Shown here one piece after another: positions 43,385 to 52,605 of a DNA stretch of 64,000 nucleotides. Location: positions 62,001-126,000 of the forward strand of contig NZ_VUOA01000027.1 of assembly GCF_008386575.1 (NCBI RefSeq). Direction: 5' to 3'. The position numbers were made by a program, and so were the translations under genes. The stretch is from Salinarimonas soli (GTDB taxonomy: Bacteria; Pseudomonadota; Alphaproteobacteria; Rhizobiales; Beijerinckiaceae). The notes below the pieces were generated by a model, which was not told the origin of the DNA, did not search any database, and worked only from the letters and a program-made list of their open reading frames with translations. How positions within the stretch are numbered: position 1 is the first letter of the stretch; each line of letters opens with the position of its first letter.

Positions 43385-44045
43385 AGGGCGGCGTCACTCA
43401 AATAATTGGCCAGGGGGGAGCAAGTCATACCCAGTCACTGTTGCGTCATTCCGTGTCGCGCGTATGCGTGATCACCGCCGCAAAGTGCTGCTCACTGTCA
43501 ACGGGGCCCTGCTCCCTATACCGGAGGCCAATTTTGTCGACGACGTCGGCTACCGTCGAGTGCCGAACAGGCCATGCGATGGCGGAGGGCAATCCTATGT
43601 GGATGGCCTCGGGATGGAGGTCCAAATGCCGAGTGCCATGGACGGCTTCGGGGTTACCCAGGGGCACCTCAGTGTGTCGGCTTTGGATCTTGAGCCGGGG
43701 GACCTCAATCTCCGCTCTCGTCTTGCAGCTGTATTCTCCTTTCGGGCAGCTTCAGCCGCTGGTCCGCTCAGCGCCCAAGTCGGTCATTCAGCTGCCGTCA
43801 CCGGTCTCCCGGAAGCGGACGATCCCTAGCTCGGCTGCTATTCCCTGATCAGCGTGAAGCCCCCGAGTCGACTAGAGAGCCTCGGCTTGATGTGGTTCGG
43901 TTGAGGCCACCCAGTCATCAAGCCTAGCCGGTGGGCCTTACTTCATGTAGAGCCGTGTCCCGTTCGATGCCAAGCCAGCTTGGCGGTGCTCCGGGTCCGG
44001 GTTACAAGCCGTCAGCGGTTCGGCTGTTCGGAGATGCTCCAGGCG
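43385..44045. other. Intergenic region with a dispersed repeat copy
   Basis: 661 bp. 43760-43826 is a dispersed-repeat copy (GGTCCGCTCAGCGCCCAAGT, CGGTCATTCAG, CCCGGAAGCGGAC). An open frame on the minus strand (43446-43667) has GC-rich third positions, but its GTG start has GAGG only one base away and it resembles nothing I know; it is not called. Confidence 0.5.
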
Positions 44046-44732
44046 ATGATCAACGATCCTCCTCTCATCCGTCTTCGCCGCCATGTCCCGCGCCCCACGC
44101 CTGAACAAGTTCGAGCGCTGCAGGGCACGCCGACGGGATACATCGTCGATGCGCTACAGGGCCGGGCTGCCCTTGTGTGCACCGTCAAGCCGGTTGTGCC
44201 GGAGCAGGCGGAGTTCTGCGGCGTTGCTCTCCCCTGCTATGTCGGTCCGGCCGACAACCTGGCTGTGTTCGCGGCACTCCCCCTCATCCAAAAGGGCGAT
44301 GTCGTCGTGGCTGCGGCCGACGGCTATCGCGAGGCGGCTGTTGTGGGCGATCTCGTGCTTGGGATGGCCCGCAACCAGGGCGCAGTTGGCTTCGTGACGG
44401 ACGGCTGCGTGCGCGACGTCCCTGGCATCCGGGAAGTCGGCCTGCCCTGCTTCGCCTCTGGAATCACGCCAAACTCGCCGGTGAGGAACGGACCTGGTAC
44501 GGTCAACCTGCCGATCGTCGTTGCGGGGCAGACGGTGGCAGCTGGAGATATCGTCATCGGCGACACCGAAGGCGTGGTCGTCATCCCCTACGATCTGATC
44601 GACGCAGTGATCGTAAGCCTTGAAGGGATTCGCGCGGCGGAAGCTGCCCTTCTGGCGCGTGTGGCCGCGGGGCTCGGCGTCCCTGAGTGGGTGGAAAAGC
44701 TTTACCAAGACGGTCGCGTGCAGGAGGTCTAA
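44046..44732 (+). CDS. RraA-family aldolase/decarboxylase-like protein
   Basis: A 228-residue RraA-fold protein related to 4-hydroxy-4-methyl-2-oxoglutarate/4-carboxy-4-hydroxy-2-oxoadipate aldolase. Motifs: TPTGYIVDALQGRAALVCTV, GDVVVAAADGYREAAVVGDL, and TDGCVRDVPGIRE, with the R-D pair that binds divalent metal and substrate carboxylate. It ends in EWVEKLYQDGRVQEV. The start at MINDPPLI is the usual one. It leads a catabolic run with a KPR-like reductase 119 bp on. It probably cleaves or decarboxylates a 2-oxo acid from the enolase-superfamily pathway nearby. Confidence 0.85.
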   Translation: MINDPPLIRLRRHVPRPTPEQVRALQGTPTGYIVDALQGRAALVCTVKPVVPEQAEFCGVALPCYVGPADNLAVFAALPLIQKGDVVVAAADGYREAAVVGDLVLGMARNQGAVGFVTDGCVRDVPGIREVGLPCFASGITPNSPVRNGPGTVNLPIVVAGQTVAAGDIVIGDTEGVVVIPYDLIDAVIVSLEGIRAAEAALLARVAAGLGVPEWVEKLYQDGRVQEV

Positions 44733-44851
44733 ACGCATCTCATCAGCGCTCATGTCAGCCCTGTCCGGACCTCCCGGCGCTGTCTTGATGCTCGATCTCA
44801 GCGCGCTTTTGCGCTTTTCTGGTGACCTTGGAGTCTTCGAGTCGGAGAGGG

Positions 44852-45853
44852 ATGGTGCGGGTAGCGGTTCTGGGCGCAGGCGCCATGGGCGCGATTTTTG
44901 GAGCCGCGCTGTTCCGTGGCGGCGCCGATGTTGTCTTCTTCGATCAGCGCACTGAGGTGGTCGACGCAATCTGTCAAGACGGACTGCAGGTTTCAGGGGC
45001 CTTAGGAGACATGACCCTGCCTTGCGCGGCCACGTCCGAGCGGACGACACTGGGCGCGATCGACCTGGCGCTAGTACTGGTGAATGCCGGCGCGACCGCT
45101 GCGGTCGCGCCCATCGCCGAGGGCTGCCTCAAGCCGGACGGCTTCGTCCTCACCCTGCAAAACGGGATCGGCAACTGGGAAGAGCTCACCAAGCACCTCG
45201 GGGCGAAGCGCGTGCTGGCGGGGTCAACCTTCAACAGTGGAGAGGGGCTCGGACCGGGACGGAGCCTGCACACCCACCTGGGGCCGACTTGGATGGGCGA
45301 ACTGGACGGGACGGTCTCTCAGCGCGCCCAAGCGCTCGCCGCGATGTTCCAGGTGGGCGGTTTGGAGGTCAAGGTCGTCACCAACGCGGTTGCGGTGATC
45401 TGGAGCAAGTTCGTCCATAACTGCGCCATCAATCCCGTGGCCGCCGCGACCGGGTTGCGGCCGAGCGAGATCGCGCGCAACCCCCATGCCGCGGCACTCC
45501 TCGACGGCATTCTGGACGAGGCGTTGGCCGTTGTGGACGCCGAGGGCATCACGCTGCCCGAGAGCAATCCGCGGGAGCACATCCGCGATCATTGCTGGGA
45601 GCGCTCCAATAAGCCCTCCATGCTGCAGCACATAGAGAGCGGGCGCGAAACGGAGATCGACGCCCTGAATGGAGCGCTGGTGGAGCAGGCGCGGCTGCAT
45701 GGGATCCCGACGCCGATCAACAAAATGGTCGTGCAGGTGATCAAGGGCCGCGAAGCCGCCCTGCGCGCTGCTGGCGTCAAGCTGGCCGGGTCAGCAGATG
45801 AGGGGGCGGGCCTGCACGGGCCACGCCACGGCCGATGGGGCGTCTGCATCTAG
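44852..45853 (+). CDS. 2-dehydropantoate 2-reductase family protein
   Basis: A 333-residue KPR-like dehydrogenase that reduces a 2-oxo acid with NAD(P)H. The Rossmann fold begins RVAVLGAGAMGAIFGAAL (GxGxxG), and the catalytic region is VIWSKFVHNCAINPVAAATG (lysine and asparagine). The C-terminus (SMLQHIESGRETEIDALNGA) is conserved in the family. GGAGAGGG sets the start. Its position in a sugar-acid cluster makes a role in panthothenate synthesis unlikely; a catabolic substrate is more probable. Confidence 0.88.
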   Translation: MVRVAVLGAGAMGAIFGAALFRGGADVVFFDQRTEVVDAICQDGLQVSGALGDMTLPCAATSERTTLGAIDLALVLVNAGATAAVAPIAEGCLKPDGFVLTLQNGIGNWEELTKHLGAKRVLAGSTFNSGEGLGPGRSLHTHLGPTWMGELDGTVSQRAQALAAMFQVGGLEVKVVTNAVAVIWSKFVHNCAINPVAAATGLRPSEIARNPHAAALLDGILDEALAVVDAEGITLPESNPREHIRDHCWERSNKPSMLQHIESGRETEIDALNGALVEQARLHGIPTPINKMVVQVIKGREAALRAAGVKLAGSADEGAGLHGPRHGRWGVCI

Positions 45854-45985
45854 GAACAGTGTCACCCAACAGGTGCCCGTCGTCTTCCGCCAGGTGTTGC
45901 TCTAGGATGAGCATCAGCGCATTCCACTGCTCGGTGCCTCGTTTGACTGCAGCATGGGGTTCCTCCGCGGCAATGCCGAAGTAGC

Positions 45986-47101
45986 TTAAGTCAGAGCGAC
46001 TGAGTACTTGGCCACGCTGCTGTCGAGCGGCGTCGTGCCAGCGCCGGGCCCCTGCGGAAGGACATAGTTCCCACCTCTGACCACGATGGGTTCCCTGAAG
46101 TGATCCTTGATCCAGGGGATGTATTCTAGAATAGTTGTCGCCGGATGCCAGAATGCGAGGTGCACGTGCACTTGGCTCATCTCGCCCGCATGTGGAGCCA
46201 CCGGCAGACGGTAAGCAAGTGCAAGGTCGGCCACCTGGACGTATTCGGTGATCCCGCCCAGGCGCGTCACGTCGGGCTGAACATACTGGACGGCACCGGC
46301 CGCCACGAACGCCTTAAACGCATCGAGCGAGTAGAGCTGCTCCCCGAGCGCAACCGGGATGGAGGTCGAGCTAGCCAGCACGCGATGCGACTCGACGTCG
46401 TCGTACCAGAGCGGCTCCTCGAACCAGAACAGGTCTAGATCCGCCGCGTTCGCGCAAAAGCGCTGACACGTCGGGAGGTCCCACTTCCCGTTTCCGTCGA
46501 TCGCGATCGATACTTCCGGTCCGACGGCCTGACGCACGGCTCGAAGGCGTTTGAGATCGACGGCAGGATCGGCGTGGCCGACTTTGATTTTGACGAACCT
46601 GAAGCCTTCCTCGTCGACCGCTCGCTTTGCGCCGGAGCAGAGTTGGTCCGTGGGGATCGACAGCCAGCCTATGTCGGTATTGTACGCTTGCACCGTCGTC
46701 GTCGCCCCGCCCAGGAAGCGCCAGAGTGGCAGGTCGGCGTGCTTTGCCCGCAGATCCCAAAGCGCGACGTCGACCGCGGCGAGCGCGAGCTGCGTGATGC
46801 CGGCCCGTCCGACCCACTGGAGGGCGGGGCTACGGGCGAGCTTGTACGACAGGCGAGTGTGCTCGACGGCATCCTCGCCGAGGAGCAGAGGACCATACGC
46901 ATTCTTGATGCATGAGGTGATCAGGCGGTCCGAGGCGGGGTCGGCGTGGGTACCTGTGAAGCCGAAACCCTCCAGCCCGGAGCTGGTCCGAAGACGGACG
47001 CCGACCACCCCCCAATGGGTGATCCGGTGCGTCGAGTCCGCGATCGACTCCGCCGTCAACGGCAGGTGCAAGATGAACGGGTCGACGCTCACGATCTTCA
47101 T
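45986..47101 (-). CDS. Mandelate racemase/muconate lactonizing enzyme family protein (1)
   Basis: A 371-residue enolase-superfamily enzyme. Metal and acid-base residues: RFVKIKVGH (K-x-K), IDGNGKWDL (D), [11 protein letters not shown] (E), VALGEQLYS (E), and the late [12 protein letters not shown] (H). These fit a racemase/dehydratase acting on a hydroxy acid. The N-terminal capping domain ([20 protein letters not shown]) is normal. It starts [11 protein letters not shown]. It converges with the KPR-like gene. Confidence 0.9.
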   Translation of the reverse strand: MKIVSVDPFILHLPLTAESIADSTHRITHWGVVGVRLRTSSGLEGFGFTGTHADPASDRLITSCIKNAYGPLLLGEDAVEHTRLSYKLARSPALQWVGRAGITQLALAAVDVALWDLRAKHADLPLWRFLGGATTTVQAYNTDIGWLSIPTDQLCSGAKRAVDEEGFRFVKIKVGHADPAVDLKRLRAVRQAVGPEVSIAIDGNGKWDLPTCQRFCANAADLDLFWFEEPLWYDDVESHRVLASSTSIPVALGEQLYSLDAFKAFVAAGAVQYVQPDVTRLGGITEYVQVADLALAYRLPVAPHAGEMSQVHVHLAFWHPATTILEYIPWIKDHFREPIVVRGGNYVLPQGPGAGTTPLDSSVAKYSVALT

Positions 47102-47401
47102 ACCGAGCGATCCTTCAGGTGATAGGCGGTGTACGCCGGATGGCTTTAGGCCGGTAGCGGTCGCAGAAGGAGTGCAAGTCGTTCGCCTACGTCGTCTCGT
47201 CGGCGCCGGAAGGACTTTAGCAGGAGACTCTCAGTGCTCCCCAGGCCTTGTCGGGACGCATGACCTGGCATGGGGATCCGTCCCCAAACAGCCCTACTTG
47301 TGCGCGGACATCGCGCCTGGGACACCCTGCTCGGGGCGTTGCCGGTGCATGAGCGGCGTGCCGCTTCGATCTATTCACCGAGGGCGACAACCAGCCGTTC
47401 G
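47102..47401. other. Spacer between enolase-superfamily genes
   Basis: 300 bp without a recognisable gene; presumably the promoter of the first enolase-superfamily gene. No hairpin or repeat of note. Confidence 0.35.
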
Positions 47402-48601
47402 TTAGCTGAGGCGCGTTACCCGTACGTGCGCGTCCGGACGCCGCTCGACCTCGGGCTGCAGCTCGATCCCGAGGCCCGGCGCCTCCGGCACCGTCACGAA
47501 GCCGTTCGTAACGGTGGGCAGAACCGTCGCGACCTCCGTGTACCAGCCCGTATAGAAGGCGCGCACCGACTCCTGGATCAGGGCGTTACGGGCATGAAGC
47601 GAGAAATGGCACGAGGCCATGTAGACCACCGGCCCGGTGCAGTCGTGGGGAGCGACGGGCGTGTGCCATGCTTCCGCCATGCCGGCGATCTTGCGGGCTT
47701 CGGAGAGGCCGCCGCACCAGGACAGATCGAGCATGACCACTCCCGCCGCGCCAGTCTGCAGGTACTCGCGGAAGGCGTGCGTGTAGGCGAGCGTTTCGGA
47801 GGCGCAGATCCAAGCTTTGGAGGACGCGGCGTAGTCCTTCAGGTCGCCCACGTTGTCGAGACGGAACGGGTCCTCGTGCCAGTACGTGCGGAACTCGGCT
47901 AGCCGCTCGGCGAGGCGTTTGGCCATCGGCAGGCTCCACAGGGAGTGGAACTCGACCATGATGTCCATGCGGTCGCCGACAGCCTTGCGGATGCGAGCGA
48001 AGGGCTCGAGCGCCGTTCGCAGTTCCTCGGGCGAGATGTCCCACCCGCCGCTGCGCTCGGCTGCTATGTCGAACGGCCAGATCTTCATGCCCGTGATGCC
48101 CTGCTCCAGCAGGGAATGGGCGAGCTCGTCCGCACGGTGAAGAAAGCCGTCCAGGTCCTCGTAGGGCCCGCCCACCTCACCCACGTGCCAATTCGCCACC
48201 GACTGGGCGCGCCCGTCGCGGATGTACTTGTAGCCGGCGCATGTGTTGTAAACCCGGATCGTGTCACGCGAGCGCCCGCCGAGCGCGTCGCAGACCGGCA
48301 GGCCGGCCGACTTGCCGAACAGATCCCACAGCGCAATGTCGATGGCGGAGTTGCCGCGAGTTTCCACGCCGGACCCGCGCCATCCAAGATAATTGGCGAG
48401 CGAGGCGTTCCGTGCCTCAATCCGCAAGGGATCCGTCCCCATGAGCTTTGGCGCGACGGTCTCGTGGAGATAGGCTTCCACGGCTATAGGCCCCATGAAG
48501 GTTTCGCCGAGCCCGACGAGCCCCTCGTCCGTGTGTAGACGTAGCCAGAGCACATTCGCGAACTCGTCGAGCCGGATCGTCTCGAGCGCCGTGATCTTCA
48601 T
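47402..48601 (-). CDS. Mandelate racemase/muconate lactonizing enzyme family protein (2)
   Basis: A 399-residue enolase-superfamily enzyme. Residues: GITGMKIWPFD (K), IMVEFHSLWSL (E), YWHEDPFRLD (E/D), ICASETLAYT (E), VAPHDCTGPV (H). The single K in GMKIW, not K-x-K, puts it in a different subgroup from the gene at 45986. It has extra loop segments (GYKYIRDGRAQSVANWHVGE) and a C-terminal barrel end (GWYTEVATVLPTVTNGFVTV). Last gene of the FadR-DctQMP operon; likely processes the transported substrate. Confidence 0.9.
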   Translation of the reverse strand: MKITALETIRLDEFANVLWLRLHTDEGLVGLGETFMGPIAVEAYLHETVAPKLMGTDPLRIEARNASLANYLGWRGSGVETRGNSAIDIALWDLFGKSAGLPVCDALGGRSRDTIRVYNTCAGYKYIRDGRAQSVANWHVGEVGGPYEDLDGFLHRADELAHSLLEQGITGMKIWPFDIAAERSGGWDISPEELRTALEPFARIRKAVGDRMDIMVEFHSLWSLPMAKRLAERLAEFRTYWHEDPFRLDNVGDLKDYAASSKAWICASETLAYTHAFREYLQTGAAGVVMLDLSWCGGLSEARKIAGMAEAWHTPVAPHDCTGPVVYMASCHFSLHARNALIQESVRAFYTGWYTEVATVLPTVTNGFVTVPEAPGLGIELQPEVERRPDAHVRVTRLS

Positions 48602-48712
48602 GGGACGAACCTCACCATTCCCCCGGCCCGTGCTTGCGGAGGCTTAGATGGATGCTTGCTGGCGGGGAGGACGGCGCCGGCCGCCCTCCCCGCTGATGAC
48701 TGGCGGCGAGCG

Positions 48713-49729
48713 CTACTGCTTGCGCACTTTCTCGAGGGCTTCCTGCATCTTGGTCACCGTCTCCGCGCCAATCGTGGCCGCGTGGCGCTCGTAGACGGGC
48801 TTCACCGCCTCGCGCATACGACCGATCTCGGCCGGGGCGAGCTCGTTGACCTGCATTCCGGCCTTGCGAATGTTCTCGAGCGCCTTGGCCGAGAGATCGC
48901 GCGAGACCTTGCGCTGCTCGTCGCGCCCGATGGCGGCGCAATCGGTGAGCGCCTTCTGCTCGTCGGCGGAGAGCTTGTCCCACAGCCCCTTAGAGTAGAG
49001 CACCAGGAACGGCGTATAAGCATGGTTGGTAACCGAGAGATATTTCTGCACCTCCGAGAACTTGGAAGTGTCGATGGTCACGAAGGGGTTCTCCTGGCCA
49101 TCGATCGCCCGGGTCTCAAGCGCCGTGAAGACCTCGCCGAAGGCCATCGGTACGGCGTTGGCGCCGCTGGCCCGGAACGTGTCGAGGAAGATGTTGTTCT
49201 GCATTACCCGTACCTTCATGCCCTGCAAGTCCTCGAGTTTCTGCACGGGCTTGCGGGAGTTGGTCAGGTTGCGAAAGCCGTTCTCCCAGTAGGCGAGGTT
49301 CACGAGCCCGACGGCCGGCAGCTTGTCGGCAACGTACTTGCCATACTCGCCGTCGAGGACCGCATCGGCCTCCTTGGCGCTGTTGAACAGGAAGGGCAGG
49401 TCGAACACACCGAGGTCGGGCAGTATGCCGACGAGGGGGGAGGAGGAGGTGATCACCATCTCCAGTGTGCCCGACCGCAGGGACTGGGTCGCCTGAAGGT
49501 CGCCGCCGAGCGCCCCGCCCCAAAAGGCCTGCAGCTTCATCTTGCCGCCGGATTTTTCGGCAAGGCATTGGTTCATGCGCGTGACGCCGTTGCCCACCGG
49601 GTGGTCGGCGTTGATGCCGTTGGAGACGCGGATCGTGCGCTCCTGGAACTGCGCCCATGCCGGTGCAGCGGCCGAGAACGCGAGCGCGGCGACGCCGGCG
49701 GCGAGCAGGGTTTTGAGGGGCTTCGTCAT
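48713..49729 (-). CDS. dctP: TRAP transporter substrate-binding protein DctP
   Basis: A 338-residue periplasmic binding protein with signal peptide (TLLAAGVAALAFSAAAPAWA then QFQE). DctP hallmarks: FWGGALGGDLQATQSLRSG, DLPFLFNSAKEADAVLDGEY, MKVRVMQNNIFLDTFRASGA, FTALETRAIDGQENPFVTID, and a conserved arginine (KVRV) that pairs with a substrate carboxylate. Its substrate is therefore probably an acid; which one is not known. Fourth gene of the operon. Confidence 0.93.
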   Translation of the reverse strand: MTKPLKTLLAAGVAALAFSAAAPAWAQFQERTIRVSNGINADHPVGNGVTRMNQCLAEKSGGKMKLQAFWGGALGGDLQATQSLRSGTLEMVITSSSPLVGILPDLGVFDLPFLFNSAKEADAVLDGEYGKYVADKLPAVGLVNLAYWENGFRNLTNSRKPVQKLEDLQGMKVRVMQNNIFLDTFRASGANAVPMAFGEVFTALETRAIDGQENPFVTIDTSKFSEVQKYLSVTNHAYTPFLVLYSKGLWDKLSADEQKALTDCAAIGRDEQRKVSRDLSAKALENIRKAGMQVNELAPAEIGRMREAVKPVYERHAATIGAETVTKMQEALEKVRKQ

Positions 49730-49809
49730 AGTGTTCCTCCGGTTTTCGGGCAGCTCGTGGAGTGACGGATGCGGGCCGGCTGCACGTCGCCCGGCATCCT
49801 GGGACGCGA

Positions 49810-51132
49810 CTAGAATCCTGCCATCCGCTGGAGCATGTCGAGGAACTCGATGCGCCCCCGCAGCCATTCCAGGGGCGCGAGAACCCACTGGGGCAGGAGG
49901 ACGAGCAGGAAGAGGACCGCCGTCTGGGCGAGCAGGAAGGGCGTGACGCCGCGGATCACGGCCCCCATGGGCACGCGGCCCACGCCGCACACCACGTTGA
50001 GCACGATGCCGACTGGCGGCGTGATCAGCCCGATGGCGTTGTTCATGATGAAGAGCACGCCGAAATAGACGGGATTGATGCCAGCCTCCTTGATGATGGG
50101 CATCAGGATAGGCGTGAGGATCAGCACGGTGGGCGCGAAGTCGAGCGCCGTGCCGACCACGATGACGAGCAGCATCATGACGATGAGGAGAATCGTCGGG
50201 TCGTCCTTGAGCGGCTCGACGATCGCGCCGAGCTCGGCCGGGATGTTGGCCTGGGTGATGAGCCAGGCGGAGATCAGCGCCGCGGCGACGAGGAACATCA
50301 CGGCCGCCGTGGTCTTCGCCGCCGTGAGGAAGACTTCGTAGAGTTGGGAGATCTTCAGCTCGCGGTAGATGAACAATCCTACGAGAAGCGCATAGACGGC
50401 GGCGAAGACCGCGGCCTCGGTGGGCGTTGCCCAGCCGAACTTGATGCAGCCGAGGATGATGGCCGGCATGAGCAGGGCGAAGAACCCGTCCGTGAAGGCG
50501 CGCCCGCGCGCTCCCCACCCTTGGCGCGGATAGGTCTGCACCCGCTCGCCACGCACCACCCAAGCCCAGGCGACCACCAGGGCGAGGCCCATGAGGAGCC
50601 CCGGGAACACGCCAGCGAGAAAGAGCTGCGTGATCGAGACGTTGGCCGCGACGCCGAAGACGATGAACCCGATCGAGGGTGGGATCACGGGCGCGATGAT
50701 CCCCCCAGCCGCGATGAGCCCCGCAGAGCGCGGCACGTCGTAGCCCGCCTGGCGCATCATGGGGATGAGGATCGAGGCGATGGCCGCGGTGTCGGCTGCC
50801 GCCGACCCAGACAGGGACGCCATGATCACGGAGGCGAAGATCGCGACGTAGCCTAGGCCGCCCTGGACGTGGCCCACGAAGGCGACGGCGAAGTTGACGA
50901 TTCGCTTCGAGAGGCCGCCGGCGTTCATCAGCTCGCCGGCGAGCAGGAAGAAGGGCACGGCGAGGAGTTGGAAGTTGTCGGCGCCCTCGACGAGCTTGAG
51001 CGCCACGATCTGGCTGTCGAAGATGCCCATGTGCCACATCAGCGCGAGGCCGCACACGACCAGCGCGAAGGCGACCGGCACCCCGAGCGCCATGGCGCCG
51101 CAGAGTGAGACGAGGAAGACCGTGATCGTCAT
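49810..51132 (-). CDS. dctM: TRAP transporter large permease DctM
   Basis: A 440-residue integral membrane protein with about 12-13 helices (ion-transporter fold). Family landmarks: FDSQIVALKLVEGADNFQLL, AVPFFLLAGELMNAGGLSKR, ASLSGSAAADTAAIASILIP, IPPSIGFIVFGVAANVSI and IGLITPPVGIVLNVVCGV. It moves the acid captured by DctP into the cell with Na+. The start at 51132 overlaps DctQ by four bases. Confidence 0.94.
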   Translation of the reverse strand: MTITVFLVSLCGAMALGVPVAFALVVCGLALMWHMGIFDSQIVALKLVEGADNFQLLAVPFFLLAGELMNAGGLSKRIVNFAVAFVGHVQGGLGYVAIFASVIMASLSGSAAADTAAIASILIPMMRQAGYDVPRSAGLIAAGGIIAPVIPPSIGFIVFGVAANVSITQLFLAGVFPGLLMGLALVVAWAWVVRGERVQTYPRQGWGARGRAFTDGFFALLMPAIILGCIKFGWATPTEAAVFAAVYALLVGLFIYRELKISQLYEVFLTAAKTTAAVMFLVAAALISAWLITQANIPAELGAIVEPLKDDPTILLIVMMLLVIVVGTALDFAPTVLILTPILMPIIKEAGINPVYFGVLFIMNNAIGLITPPVGIVLNVVCGVGRVPMGAVIRGVTPFLLAQTAVLFLLVLLPQWVLAPLEWLRGRIEFLDMLQRMAGF

Positions 51133-51689
51133 TCCACCTTCGCCCTGATCGAGTTGGGATCGTCGCCGAACTCGCCGGCGAACTGGTCGAGCTCGCGCTG
51201 GTCGAGCCGGCCGGTGAGCGTGCGCACGACGCGCGCCACCGCGAGTGCGCCCATGCCGATCGCAGCGATGAAGCCGACGCCGTAGACCCAGATCATGGAC
51301 ATGCCCGTGATCGGCGCCGTGTTGGTCAGGTGCAAGCCGGCCTGGCGCCAGGTGCCCCAGAAGAAGACGGCGCAGCACAAGACGACGAGGGCGTCGGACA
51401 GGGTCATCGCGATCCTGCGCCCGCGGTCGCCGAAGCGCGCGACGAGGGTATCGACACCCATGTGGGCGTTCTCCCGCGCCACCACGACCGCACCCACGAA
51501 GGTGAGCCACACGAACATGATGCGTGAGAGCTCTTCCGAGACGTTGATGCCGCCCCCGAAGAGCACAAGCCCATAATCTGAGAGCTTCCGCAGGATCGCA
51601 TTGCCGAACACCATGGCCACCATGATGGCGAGACAGGCGACGATGAAGAGTTCGAAGAGCTTGAAAAGACCGTCGATGAGCCTGTTCAT
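51129..51689 (-). CDS. dctQ: TRAP transporter small permease DctQ
   Basis: A 186-residue membrane protein with four helices: LFELFIVACLAIMVAMVFGN, EELSRIMFVWLTFVGAVVVA, DALVVLCCAVFFWGTWRQAG and MIWVYGVGFIAAIGMGALAV. The EELSR motif and ENAHMGVD are typical of DctQ. It overlaps its neighbours on both sides by 4 bases (ATGA), consistent with strict coupled translation. Confidence 0.93.
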   Translation of the reverse strand: MNRLIDGLFKLFELFIVACLAIMVAMVFGNAILRKLSDYGLVLFGGGINVSEELSRIMFVWLTFVGAVVVARENAHMGVDTLVARFGDRGRRIAMTLSDALVVLCCAVFFWGTWRQAGLHLTNTAPITGMSMIWVYGVGFIAAIGMGALAVARVVRTLTGRLDQRELDQFAGEFGDDPNSIRAKVE

Positions 51690-52420
51690 CGCAGCGCTCC
51701 CTCGGCGATGCGCCTTCGTGGCGCCGCCGCCAAATCGGATCGGATTCGTGCCATGTCGTCCCGCGATTGCCGGATGATCCCCACGAGGCAGTCGCGGGCG
51801 GTCCCAGGGTCGGCCATCCCGATCGCGCGAAGCAGCGCGGCATGGGCGGGCAGCGAGGCCTTGGCGCTCTGCGGGGAAGTGACCGAGAGCTCGAAGGAGA
51901 GCCGAAGGACCGCGCCGACGACCGATGACAGCTGAGTCAGGAACTGGTTGTGGGCCGCCCGCAGGATCGCCTGGTGGAAGTCGAGATCGGCCTGGATATA
52001 GCTCCCCTTCCCCTCGGTCGCCTGCTCCATCAGCTCGTAGGCGTGGCGGATGGCGGCGATGTCGGTCGCGCCCGCGCGTTGGGCTGCGAGGGCGGCTGCC
52101 TCGGGCTCAAGAAGGAGCCGCATCTCGACGAGGTCGTCGATCAGGTCCGGGGTGAGCGGCGCGGCAAGGCGCCAGGCCACCACCTGGGGATCGAACAGGT
52201 TCCAGGCGTCCGGCGGCTGCACCCGGCTGCCGGTGCGCGGCCCAACCCGGACGAGACCCTTGGCGGCAAGCGTCTTGAGGGCTTCGCGAACGGTGGTCCG
52301 CGAGGCGCCGAGCTCCTCGCCGATGGCCTGCTCAACGGGTAGCGTGGCGCCGGCCGCGAAGCGCGCGCTCACGATCCATCCCGCGATGGTCTCGACCGCG
52401 TTGTCGTGGAACTGACCCAC
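51686..52420 (-). CDS. FadR-type GntR regulator
   Basis: A 244-residue transcription factor. N-terminal winged helix (LPVEQAIGEELGASRTTVRE then ALKTLAAKGLVRVGPRTGSR); C-terminal FCD all-helical ligand domain (DLVEMRLLLEPEAAALAAQR, HQAILRAAHNQFLTQLSSVV) with His residues that normally hold a metal. GGAGGGAGG sits 7 bases before GTG at 52420, so the shorter start is chosen over GTG 52474. First gene of the TRAP operon and divergent from an enolase-family gene; it likely controls both. Confidence 0.9.
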   Translation of the reverse strand: MGQFHDNAVETIAGWIVSARFAAGATLPVEQAIGEELGASRTTVREALKTLAAKGLVRVGPRTGSRVQPPDAWNLFDPQVVAWRLAAPLTPDLIDDLVEMRLLLEPEAAALAAQRAGATDIAAIRHAYELMEQATEGKGSYIQADLDFHQAILRAAHNQFLTQLSSVVGAVLRLSFELSVTSPQSAKASLPAHAALLRAIGMADPGTARDCLVGIIRQSRDDMARIRSDLAAAPRRRIAEGALR

Positions 52421-52493
52421 CCGAACGCCTCCCTCCGGCAGCTCTTTTCGGCCGCACGCCGGCGAGGCTAGCACCTACGCGATCGCGGCACAA

Positions 52494-52523
52494 TGTATGA
52501 TGATTGGGTTCAAACATCAGACA
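52494..52523. promoter_or_regulatory. Candidate operator for the FadR-type regulator
   Basis: Inverted repeat TGTATGATG (52494-52502) / CATCAGACA (52515-52523), 8 of 9 matching, spacer 12. It lies in the 185-bp divergent region between the regulator and enolase-superfamily gene 3. The arms are further apart than in most FadR operators, so two half-sites or a looser site are possible. Confidence 0.4.
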
Positions 52524-52605
52524 AGCTTGGCCGTAACAGTTTGGCGGCCTTGAGCGGGCGGCGGCCCGTGCTCTAGGGTCCAGTCCGTCGTTTGGAGGAT
52601 CGTCG

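Noticed and set aside
43446-43667. A 73-codon minus-strand frame with GC-rich third positions
   Set aside because: GTG start with the purine-rich site only one base away, competing frames on the other strand, and no recognisable sequence.
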